A DNA stretch of 35,199 nt, taken from contig CALHDG010000282.1 in the NCBI GenBank assembly GCA_938023075.1, positions 1 through 35,199 on the forward strand. The letters run 5' to 3'. Below the pieces are notes generated by a model that was not told the DNA's origin, did not search any database, and saw only the letters and a list, made by a program, of their open reading frames with translations. The translations under genes and the position numbers were made by a program. Below, piece after piece: positions 8,832 through 18,400 of the stretch; positions within the stretch are counted from its first letter, which is position 1, and each line of letters starts with the position of its first letter. The DNA is from an uncultured Chitinophagales bacterium. Its GTDB lineage: Bacteria; Bacteroidota; Bacteroidia; Chitinophagales; JAHDHT01.

Positions 8832-10175
8832 CTAATTCCGTAAATAACTCAAAGTATCATTTTTATAATTAACAAAGTGAACGCTATTCACCGCATTCCA
8901 AAAATTTCGCTTGAAAAAAACCTTTGTAAATTGATAATCATCTAACACAAAATGATCGTTTTGATAGGGTGACATTTTTGTATGGTATCTGCCCTTCTTT
9001 ATAAAATAGAGTGCATCGTTTTCTACAACAAATTCTAAATATCCATACTTGCCGGCATACTCAGTAAGTTTAACGGATTGATGATTGTAAAAGGTAGATT
9101 CGATTGCTTTCAAAATACCAGTATACAAATACTTTTTTTTAGGGTGTGGATTTTTACTCAATAAATCGGAAATAGCCAAATGGTGCACATTTTCGATAAT
9201 GTTGTTTGATTGCTTTACAATATCGGGCTGTATACCTTTGCCCTCCCAATTACTAAAACTGGTTGGTCCTAAAATTTCTGAAAAAGGTAACAGCAAAGAA
9301 AAACCGTTGTTTAAAATTTCCATCCGGCAAGCGTGTGCACCACCCCAAGTTTTCGAACCAATTACTCTGGCTCTTTTATTTTCTTTCAAGGCTGTCGTCA
9401 ACACCTCGGCAGCAGAAGCGGTTTCTTCACTAACTAAAATATACAAAGGAATCCGTTTCAAATTTTGGGGTCCGTCTTGATGTTCTACCGGATAACGAAT
9501 CTTTCCTTCTTCAGGCAAATTTCTAAAAAAAATAGTAGAGGTATCGGCACAAAAAAAACTGCCAAGCCAACTGGTGGTATTTACGTGTCCTCCAGAGTTG
9601 TGCTGTAAATCAATAATTAAGGCATCCACATTTGCCATAAATTGCATAGCGGCTTCAATGGTTGGTTTGGCATCTTCTAATTTTGCGAAATGACTAAACT
9701 TTAAATAGCCTACATTACCGCTTAAAATTTCCAGTTTGCTAAAATCGTAATTGTAATCTTTTACAGCGTCTTTATATTCTTGATAAGCTTCATAGTATTG
9801 AATGTCGTTCCAATTGTCTCCCTTTCGCTGCTCATATTTTAACCGGTTAACCATTGTGGTATCGTGATGTACTACCAAATGTTTGTCGTTAAAAGCAGTT
9901 TGTAAATTATCAGTCAATACCTGTGCAAAATAGTTGGCTATTGTTATATCATCATAGTTAAATTGAACTACTTCGTGCAACTTAGTGTCAATATTATTAG
10001 CATTCACATAATGTTGCCGGATGAGTTGTTCAATCTGTTCAAGTAATTGATTTTTTTCACTGTCGGTAATCCTAGCCTCTGTAGCATTAATATAATTTGA
10101 TGAATCATCTGCCGGTTGAAACACGCACGAAGATGCACTGACCATTAACCATAGCAAGCCTAATACAGTATACAT
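8832..10175 (-). CDS. S41 family C-terminal-processing-type protease, lipoprotein
   Basis: I place the start at the ATG at 10175 (447 residues), because the GTG 24 bases upstream (10199) lies only 4 bases from a -7 box (10204-10211) and would be at or before the transcript start. The N-terminus MYTVLGLLWLMVSASSC is a lipoprotein signal (lipobox SASSC), predicting an acylated, envelope-attached protein. The S41 core shows ALIIDLQHNSGGHV, then LYILVSEETASAAEVLTTA, with the candidate nucleophile Ser in TASAAE, and RARVIGSKTWGG, with the candidate general-base Lys. No PDZ domain is obvious, as in the tricorn/IRBP-like S41 branch. The last 120 residues form a small beta domain. The substrate is unknown. 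It appears monocistronic. Confidence 0.85.
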   Translation of the reverse strand: MYTVLGLLWLMVSASSCVFQPADDSSNYINATEARITDSEKNQLLEQIEQLIRQHYVNANNIDTKLHEVVQFNYDDITIANYFAQVLTDNLQTAFNDKHLVVHHDTTMVNRLKYEQRKGDNWNDIQYYEAYQEYKDAVKDYNYDFSKLEILSGNVGYLKFSHFAKLEDAKPTIEAAMQFMANVDALIIDLQHNSGGHVNTTSWLGSFFCADTSTIFFRNLPEEGKIRYPVEHQDGPQNLKRIPLYILVSEETASAAEVLTTALKENKRARVIGSKTWGGAHACRMEILNNGFSLLLPFSEILGPTSFSNWEGKGIQPDIVKQSNNIIENVHHLAISDLLSKNPHPKKKYLYTGILKAIESTFYNHQSVKLTEYAGKYGYLEFVVENDALYFIKKGRYHTKMSPYQNDHFVLDDYQFTKVFFKRNFWNAVNSVHFVNYKNDTLSYLRN

Positions 10176-10203
10176 TTTTTTGGTAAGATGCCTATACACT
10201 CTT

Positions 10204-10211
10204 CAAAAGTA
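10204..10211 (-). promoter_or_regulatory. Putative -7 box of the S41 protease gene
   Basis: The minus strand reads TACTTTTG, matching the Bacteroidota TAnnTTTG consensus, about 29 bases before the ATG at 10175. No TTG was found at the -33 position, so only half of the promoter is supported. Confidence 0.45.
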
Positions 10212-10319
10212 AGATACTTTTTTAGGTTTTGTTGCCGCTCATCATAAAAATATTATTAGTATAAAAATTGTAAAATATTTATATGTATATGATTGATAAA
10301 AACTAGAAAATAAATTTAA

Positions 10320-10352
10320 AAATACTTGCCGAGTGCTTGCTGGCTGCGGCAA
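10320..10352 (-). terminator. Probable terminator of the DUF1571-hydroxylase operon
   Basis: Stem TTGCCG/CGGCAA (10326-10331 and 10347-10352), GC-rich in an AT-rich spacer, followed on the minus strand by GTATTTTT. It sits about 150 bases past the hydroxylase stop. The rest of the 10212-10503 spacer shows no gene. Confidence 0.5.
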
Positions 10353-10503
10353 TTTTTATTGACTTTAACAGCATTTGATGTTCTGGTTAACTGACCGTAT
10401 TAGCTTGACTAAGTGCTGTGTAAAAATTGCACTTTGCATATTTGAAAGTTGATCTCTATTGTTTTATAAATGAAGTTACTCTGCTGTCTACCTGTGTCAA
10501 AAG

Positions 10504-11124
10504 TCACTCAAAATCAGTACCGCTCCATTCATCCCATTGGGTAGTAATAAAACCGAAACATTTATCATTATCTTTAAAGTGATGTTTTAGATGATGTTTT
10601 TTCAACTTCATAAACCACTTATTATTAAAGTGATGGTTATGGGCAGCAAAATGCATCCATTCGTATACCACATAAATAATAATTAACGACATTAATATAG
10701 GGTAGCAAAATACTGCACCAAACAACAAACGGCAAAGCCCATAAAACATGAGCCCGCCCAACAAACTCAGTAACGGCGACATTAGCACAAAACGATTATC
10801 GTTTGGGTATTCATGATGTATCCAATGCGTTTTATATAAAAATTGACGAAGTATTTTATTGCTTGGATTTGCGTGCAACACAAAACGATGAAGCAGGTAT
10901 TCAAAAATTGTCCAAAATGCTAAAGCACCGGCAAAAGAAAGTAAATATTGCCACCAATAGATATCTAAAAAATATATACTGTAAACCTGCAAGGCGATAA
11001 TAATTGGAATATAGATCAAGTAAATTGACCGTGGATGTTCAATTAATGGTGGATTAAAAAAACTTTTACCTGGTATGGGTTCTATTCGTTCTATTTTAGA
11101 TTGGTACAATTTTTTGTTTGACAT
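10504..11124 (-). CDS. Sterol desaturase / fatty acid 2-hydroxylase family membrane protein
   Basis: This is a di-iron membrane hydroxylase of the FA2H/sterol desaturase superfamily, 206 residues from the ATG at 11124; a GTG at 11133 is the alternative start. Histidine clusters are in the expected order: EYLLHRFVLH, HWIHHEYPND, HFAAHNHHFNNKW and KKHHLKHHFKD. They would ligate the two irons at the cytoplasmic face, between about four membrane segments. Known relatives add a hydroxyl to fatty acyl chains, including 2-hydroxy acids of sphingolipids. Many Bacteroidota make sphingolipids, so modification of a membrane lipid is a reasonable inference. The start lies 12 bases after the upstream stop, so it is probably co-transcribed with the DUF1571/LysM gene. 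Confidence 0.88.
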   Translation of the reverse strand: MSNKKLYQSKIERIEPIPGKSFFNPPLIEHPRSIYLIYIPIIIALQVYSIYFLDIYWWQYLLSFAGALAFWTIFEYLLHRFVLHANPSNKILRQFLYKTHWIHHEYPNDNRFVLMSPLLSLLGGLMFYGLCRLLFGAVFCYPILMSLIIIYVVYEWMHFAAHNHHFNNKWFMKLKKHHLKHHFKDNDKCFGFITTQWDEWSGTDFE

Positions 11125-11136
11125 ATTCAGCACTTT

Positions 11137-11982
11137 TTAAAATTCATATTCTTCAAAGCCGGGTTCAAACTCATTATCAGCAAAGCTCTTCCGTATAACT
11201 AAATTTCTAAATTCATAGCGTTCAAATAAGCCTTTGTCATCTTCCATTAATTGATAAACCGGCAAATAGTTAGCTGTGTCTATATAAATGGTTGATTTTG
11301 GAGAATACGACGTAGGTACTTTAATAGTCATGCCCGGCTTTACATCCCAAAAATCTTTGACCGTTTCATTTAATTCTATAATAGAATATTCACTTATTTT
11401 CAATTTGTAGCACAAGTCAAAAATATCTTCATTTTGTTGTACGGTATAAGATGTAACACCTGCCGTCGGATCAATAATTTCCAATACATAGCAAGTCTTA
11501 TTATTCCAATTGGTGGTTCCTTTTAATTTAAAGACCTGTTCAAAATCATCACCTGCTCGTTTAATTGCACCTTTCACTACATCTTTAAAAAAATCAAAAC
11601 CAATATTGCTTAAAATATGATGCTGATTATCTAAAAGGATAGAATTGGTTTGCTTAATTTTTAAATTGGGCACCAAAAACATATTGGGGTTAATATAAAC
11701 CTTGTTGTTAAAAATTTCGGGGTTGTATAAAATTTCGGCTCCTTCATTTGGAGTAACGGCTTTTAAATAAAATTTTTTAGGATTGATACTAACCTTTAAC
11801 CTCAATTGATTTTGATGATTCCGCTTAGCAAACCGTTCTTCCGAATAAAAATCACATTCAAAATAAGGCGTAGTCTCAATAGCATGAATCATTTTTTCAA
11901 TTACGGCTTTGGTATCGGTATTTTGCGCTAAGGTTAGATTTATCCAACACATTGCAGCGATCAATAAAAATGTTTTATCCAT
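11137..11982 (-). CDS. Secreted DUF1571-family (LolA-like) protein with an embedded LysM domain
   Basis: The start chosen is the ATG at 11982 (281 residues), giving a clean signal peptide MDKTFLLIAAMCWINLTLAQ. An upstream start at 12030 would translate a GC-rich hairpin. The mature protein looks like DUF1571, a LolA/VioE-type half-barrel fold (YSEERFAKRN; the segment GAEILYNPEIFNNKVYINP). A LysM-like module (YTVQQNEDIFDLCYKLKI to MTIKVP, about residues 190-235) is inserted between two strands of that fold, after CYVLEIIDP and before IYIDTANYLPVYQ. LysM modules usually bind peptidoglycan N-acetylglucosamine. Inference: a periplasmic lipid- or envelope-handling protein held at the cell wall. 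It precedes the hydroxylase with a 12-base gap. Confidence 0.75.
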   Translation of the reverse strand: MDKTFLLIAAMCWINLTLAQNTDTKAVIEKMIHAIETTPYFECDFYSEERFAKRNHQNQLRLKVSINPKKFYLKAVTPNEGAEILYNPEIFNNKVYINPNMFLVPNLKIKQTNSILLDNQHHILSNIGFDFFKDVVKGAIKRAGDDFEQVFKLKGTTNWNNKTCYVLEIIDPTAGVTSYTVQQNEDIFDLCYKLKISEYSIIELNETVKDFWDVKPGMTIKVPTSYSPKSTIYIDTANYLPVYQLMEDDKGLFERYEFRNLVIRKSFADNEFEPGFEEYEF

Positions 11983-11995
11983 ATTTTTTATAACG

Positions 11996-12031
11996 AAAAA
12001 ATTTGCCGGGCATGTATACAAACCCGGCAAA
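11996..12031 (-). promoter_or_regulatory. Terminator-like hairpin in the leader of the DUF1571-hydroxylase operon
   Basis: On the minus strand a 9-bp GC-rich stem TTTGCCGGG/CCCGGCAAA (12023-12031 with 12002-12010), 12-base loop containing TGTATACA, is followed directly by a T run (11996-12001). The whole structure sits 13 bases before the ATG at 11982. It has the form of an intrinsic terminator or attenuator. Confidence 0.6.
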
Positions 12032-12340
12032 CCAAAATTGAATAACTATAGATAGATACATTAAAACTACTTAAAATTATTTAACATTTCAAAATCCCTC
12101 ATGATATTTTTTCAACAATTAGTATATTAAAATAAAATTTAAATCTTTGTATTTTGTTTAATAAAGTTTTTTACATCTATTTTAATTATATCATTTAATA
12201 TTATTTTTATATAATAATAATTTTTAATGTAAAAAATGTAGATTTTGATTGGGGAGTCGTTTATGTTTACACCGCTTTATTTTCAATTGAATACCTTAAT
12301 TTATGTTGAAACCCAGCTATAGTATATTGTGATTAGATCA
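12032..12340. other. Very AT-rich gene-free spacer
   Basis: This is a long A/T stretch with no ORF between two minus-strand hairpins, the terminator of the giant gene and the leader hairpin at 11996-12031. If transcribed from its own promoter it would give a leader or small RNA ending at the latter hairpin. I found no convincing promoter. Confidence 0.4.
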
Positions 12341-12389
12341 AAAAAAAATTCGTGACTGAACTTTATTTGACTGTTCTGCCACGAATTTT
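12341..12389 (-). terminator. Rho-independent terminator of the giant surface-protein gene
   Basis: A 10-bp stem (arms 12380-12389 and 12345-12354, AAAATTCGTG type) with a 25-base loop ends in a run of T on the minus strand. It begins 34 bases past the stop codon at 12423. Confidence 0.72.
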
Positions 12390-12422
12390 AATGTTAATTA
12401 TCGTTTTTAATCTATTTTGCGA

Positions 12423-15400
12423 TTATCTACTTAATTTAAGGTTGTAATTTAATGTACTACTCGTTATTTTTATAGCACCCAAACTCATCATCAGTAAACA
12501 TAAAACAATCAAACCCCATTGCGAAAGGGTAGGTATTGCTGGAACATCACAATCATTTGCAATCATAGTAAAAACCGTTTCACAATCTGTTTCTTCATCT
12601 ACCGAAAACATCATAGTAACTGTATTGTTAGCTGCTGTTGCAGGGAAGGTGTAGGTATCTCCATCATTACCCATCATTCCATCTCCTGCTGTCCAAGGTC
12701 CAGTGCTGCTTACCGTTACCGTTATTGTAACTACATCATCACTGCCATCTTGTGGTGTATCATTATTATCACAAACAATTTCGCTTACTTCGGCAGAAAT
12801 GCTGCAGGTTACAGGTTCAGTATCATCTGCCATAAAATCGGTTCCATCTGTATCATCATTAGTTAGATCATCATCAATTGTAAAAGGTTTAGGTCCGGTT
12901 TCTCCATTCGCATCGGTATAACAAGTTGGTAAATTAGCTGTTAACTCGGCTGTATAATCTCCGCAAGGGTAGGCTGTTGGAGAAGAATCGTACACCCCAT
13001 TGGCATCTGTAGTTAAAGTAGTTACAACCGCACCCGTATCATCATAAATGGTAACAGTAATACCCGCAATAGCACAACCGGTTGGTGGAATAACTGTTCC
13101 CGAAATTTCATCTTCGCAAGAAACCGGCATGCCTTCAAAATCCGTTCCGTCTGTATCATCATTATTCGGGTCATCATCTATGGTAAAAGGCTTAGGTCCT
13201 GTTTCTCCATTGGCATCGGTGTAACAAGTTGGCAAACCAGCAGTTAATTCAGCAGTATAATCGCCGCAAGGATATGTTGTTGGCGTAGAATCATAAACTC
13301 CATTAGCATTTGTAACAAGTGTAGTAACTACAGTACCCATATCATCATAAATAGTAACTGTAATTCCAGAAACTGCGCATCCCATTGGAGGAATAACTGT
13401 ACCTGAAATTTCATCTTCACAAGGCACTTCTTCTGAACAGGTGGCAGGTGCTGCAGCCATCATCATACCAGCACATCCGGCATCGTCTGCATCTGTAAAA
13501 TTAACTGTTACATTACCACCGGCTATTGGGTAGGGACCATAAGAAACCGTGGTGCCATAAGCAATACCAGTATTTCCCTGATCATCATTAAAGGTATTGG
13601 TTGCTGCAGGATCGGTATTGTTACCATTAACCACTATATCAAAAGTATAGGTATCATCACTGGCATCTTCAGGTGTACCATTATCATTGCAAACAATATT
13701 GGTTGCCATTTCTGGTATGATGGAACAGTTTGGTTGGCAAGTATCGCAAGCTGGTATGGGTTCTTCTAAAGCGGTAAGCTCGGTAAACAAGCATTCTGCC
13801 GGAGCATTGGTAAATAGTGTGCCATCTAAATAATTGACCGAATAGGTTATACTTCCTGGAACAGGCGGACAGCCATCTTCCGGATCAACCGTTATTACAT
13901 CAAAAATATCTAAATCACAATCACCTGTACTGATAATCTCAGGATAATCTGCTGGGAGTGGACAATTATCTACTGCTGGTATTACTTCGTAACTAAATTT
14001 ATCTAATGATGGGTAGATTGTTGTTACAGCTGTTCCGTTAAACAATGGAGTTCCATCTATTGAACAGAATAAATCTATTGTAAAATTTTCTTCAATTGGC
14101 ACACAATCAATAATTGCACTTGAATTGAACTCACTACAATAAATAGTGTTCATACCATCTCCACTAACTGTTAAATTAGCAAAAGTCCCAAAATCTCCAT
14201 TTATATTAATTTGTGTACCTATGGCATTAGCTTCATCACCTTCTTCAAATTCTATACAAATTTCCAATACACCACCTTCGCAAGTGTTTTCTGTAAGGGT
14301 TACATTTACAACCGGGTTTGGACAAGGGCAAGTACTGCAACCTGGTTGAGGCAATATAATGGATGCCGGAAAGCCATCGCAGGCAAAGGCACTTATATCT
14401 AAAGGATTAAAATTATTATCTAAATAATCTAAAAAGACTTCTGTTTCCCCATCTGTTGGAGGGCATCCATCAACCGGATCTGTTACAACTACAGAAGTGT
14501 TGGAAAATACAAAACAAGGTGGTTGATTGTTTGGCGGACCAACAAAAGGAGGGAAACCACAACCACCAGGAAATACCATGTATTGAAAATTAGCTGGATC
14601 AGGAGCTACTAATATTTCTGGAGTTATACCATTGCTTGCTGTTCCGTCAATTGTACATTCAATTTCAAAAGGTACTTGAACTGGCTCAAAACTACAGCCA
14701 TCATTTACTAAAGGCAAATCAAAACATAATTGACTCTCGCCAGCTACAGCATCTACTCCATTTATATTTACCTGAGCATCGCTTTCAAAAGGTGCATCAA
14801 AAGTTACGCACACTTCGGTTATATCGCCAGTACAAAATGGGCCTGAATCTGCAACAGAAACCTCAGTTGCAACAGGGCAACAATTACTGCATGCGGGTAT
14901 TGGTTCCTGTCCACTTATTTCAGTAGTATCAAAACAATCAGGGGCGTCACTTGCATCAAAACCAAAATCAACTATCCATTCTACTAAACCATCGCTACCT
15001 GCTGGGCAGGCAATGGGGTCGGCTGGAGTAAGGGTTGTAGTCAATTCGCCACAACCTGGTGGATTAATAACCGGTGCTTCGCCACAAACAATGGCTGGTT
15101 CAATTTCTGGAATAAATGGATCAATAGGTGGATATATGGTAATGGAACCGACAGGAATGCTTGTTCCAATAATTTCGAAGTTATAAGGACATCTTAATTC
15201 AAGAAATAAATCGAAGAGTGTTGGTGCGCAAATACTATTGGTAAATGGAAAAAATGCGAAAGTATTGGTTAATGGATCACCAGGAAAAATCTGATTAAAC
15301 CCAAAAAAGTTTCCTGTGGCATCTGTAAGGATAATTAACAAACCATCGGGGTCAGGTATCATATCAACCGTTACTGTAAAATCAACTGGTTGATTGCTGC

Positions 15401-18400
15401 AGGCTGCTTCTGGCAAAGTAGAATCAAAAGTAGCTGTTGGTCCTTCACCAATACAACTACAATTTTCATCTAAAACATCGTTTACTGTGCAAGGGTTGTT
15501 ATCATCACAAGGATCGCCAGGATTACCCGCACATGCAAAAACCGGTTCTGTGCCTTCTATTGGGAAGGCATAGCAGTCCGGAGGATAATCAAATCCAAAA
15601 TCAACTGACCAACTTACCTCAGTATCTTCACCACCACAACCGGGCACAGGAATTGGGTCTGGGTCAAGCACAATAGTTCCGCAAGGTGCAGGTGTAATCA
15701 TCAAATCTTGAACACAAGGGATACTTGGTGTTATGTTAGGAAAAAAGTTAAACGGATCTGGATAAACGAGCAGCGTACCTAATGTGCCTGATGCTAATAT
15801 GCTACCATCATCTGGGCATTGAATTTCGTAAGTAAAAGTTTGATCTTCTGGCTCACAACCTGACGTAAACGGAGAAATTAAAGGAAATATGGTAGTTGGA
15901 TCGCCTGGATTGTGCACATCAAAACCTATATTAAAACCATTATTATCGAAAGTTAAGATGAAATAAGTGCCGAAATCTGCTCCAATACCAGTAATATCTA
16001 ACTGATAAGGAACACCGTTATAAGGGCAAACTTCGGTAGGAAAATCAGTTGCAGTAGCCATTAAATCTAAACAAACGTTTTGGCAGAAAGTGCCATCGCA
16101 AGGACAATCAATTAAACAAGGCGGAATTGGGGCTTGACCAGAAAGTGGATCGGTAAAACAAGCCGGTGCATTGGTAATATCAAATGGAGGAACGATCAGA
16201 TAACTTATAAAACCGGCAACCGGAGCATCACAGTCATCTACCGGAGGTACATTTTCAATAATATCTAAAGTTTCACCACAATAACCATTTATATTAATAA
16301 CAGGTTCAGATTCGCAAGGTATACCAGGCTGAATAAACGGTGTGAAATTAAATGGATTTGGATAGATGGTAACCGGACCAACCGTAACCGGTGTACCAAT
16401 AATTGAAAAGTCATAAAAGCATCTTAATGTAAAAGTATAGGTTTCCTCTGACACAGTACAAAAATCATAATAGTAATAATAATAATCGAACAAGTCAACT
16501 GTTAATGGGAATGCTGTATATTCATCAATAAAAATTGAGCTAACTAGAAAGCCATTTTGATTAGTCACCTGCAGTTCATAAAATTGACCAGGAGGTATTG
16601 CACCGGTAAAATCAACATTTATCATTATAGGCTCACCCTGGCAAGCAGCAACTGGAGCATCTGTAATAACAATTTGAGGTAATTCTTCTACTACACATGT
16701 ACAATTTTCATCTAAGGTGCCTTCACCCAAACATTCGGTAAAGCAAGGGTCTCCCGGATTATCAGGACAACCAAAAACGGTAAATTCTCCCATTACAAAA
16801 CTGGCGTCGAAACAATCTGGAGCATCGGCTATATCAAAACCTACATCAACAGTCCATGTAACTATTTGATCTTCTGAACCTTCGCCACATTGTGGGTTTG
16901 GAATGGGTTCGGGATCAGTTACAACCGTACCGCAAGGAGCCGGTAAAATGGTAGTTCCGGCACCACAAGGTTGCCCTTCCATTATTTCAGGAAAAAATAA
17001 AAATGGTTCAGGATAGACGGTAATATCACCGAGTGTGCCAGATGCTAAAAGTACGTATTCGTAAGCACAAAATATTTCATATTCTAAAGTATAGGTTACG
17101 GGTTCACAATTTACTCCCGGACCATAAAAAAATGGAAAAATATCAAAAGTAGTTGGATCACCTAATTGATGAAAAAAGCCATCTACTTGATTACCATTAA
17201 AAATAATATCACCAAAATAAGTTGCTGTAGAAGCACCTTGTCCGGTTACTTCTATTGAAATCGGGTCACCTCCATAGGTGCATACGGTTTGTGGTAAGCC
17301 GGCAGCGGTTACCATTAAATCGGTACAAGTACCGCTGCAAAAAACACCGTCGCATGGGCAATCTTCTTCGCATGGTGCTATAGGAACTTCACCTGCAAAA
17401 ATATCAGAGAGACAATCTGGTGCATTCGTTATATCGAAGCCGGGGTCAATTGTATAGTTTAGGATACCAGGTGTTAAATTCTCACAGTCATTAATCGGTT
17501 CAATAATCTCTCCAGTTATTACTGTTCCACAAATGGAAGGTTCAATTGTAGGAGGTACACCACATTCAGGCGAAGGCGTAGTAAATACATCAAAGAAAAA
17601 GGGTGCCGGATAAATTGTTATCGTTCCTAAATTTTCAGTAACAAACTCTCCTGTTTCAAAGCAATTGTATTCCAAAGTAAGCACGTCATCAAAAGGTTGG
17701 CATATATCATCATAATTATAAAAGATATCTAACGTAAAACATACTTCATTGGTTGCAGGATCACTAGATATTGGAAAACCGAAACCTCCACTAGCAGAAG
17801 TTATAAACATTCCATAAATATCAATAGCGGTAATGTCACCATCAAAAGTGAGACAAAAGCTATTATCCGGGCTGTATCCACCGCAAATTCCAGTGGGTAT
17901 ACCATCTGCTAATGGACGAGGGCAGCAAGGTTCAGCAAAAACACAGCTTCCGTCATCGCAAACAGCCGTTTCGCTAAAGTTACAAGCTGTGGCATCTGTA
18001 CAACCAAATTCCAACTCTGTACAAGGCACTTCAAGTTCATCATTAAAATTGAAAAAACAATATAAAGCATCGGGAAAGGGGTTGAAGTCATAAGATAATG
18101 TACCGGGCTGTTGCGTTTCGCAATCTCCATCTGTACCGGCAACTCCTTCTATTGGTCCGTCGCAAATCGTTCCATCAAACGCTACCAAAGTAGCCGAGCC
18201 ATTTTCGCCTTCAGCACATCCGGGTTCAACTACTTCAACCATTAACTGCGGGTATACTGTGTAAGTACCTAAATCAACCACATCTAATTCTTCACCAGTG
18301 TATGGACAAATAATGATCATTTCAAATGAAACTTCAACTGCTTCACAACCTTCTACCGAATTTGGCATTAAGTCTGCAAAACCAAAGCCATAATCATCGC

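Noticed and set aside
10176-10199. GTG start at 10199 for the S41 protease
   Set aside because: Only 4 bases from a -7 box; the ATG at 10175 gives a cleaner lipoprotein signal.
11983-12030. Upstream start for the DUF1571 protein (adds 16 residues)
   Set aside because: The extra codons fall in a terminator-like hairpin, and the start at 11982 gives a standard signal peptide.
12519-12921. Plus-strand open frames opposite the giant gene
   Set aside because: They are the antisense of the repetitive, Thr/Asp-rich coding sequence; no promoter or start signal.
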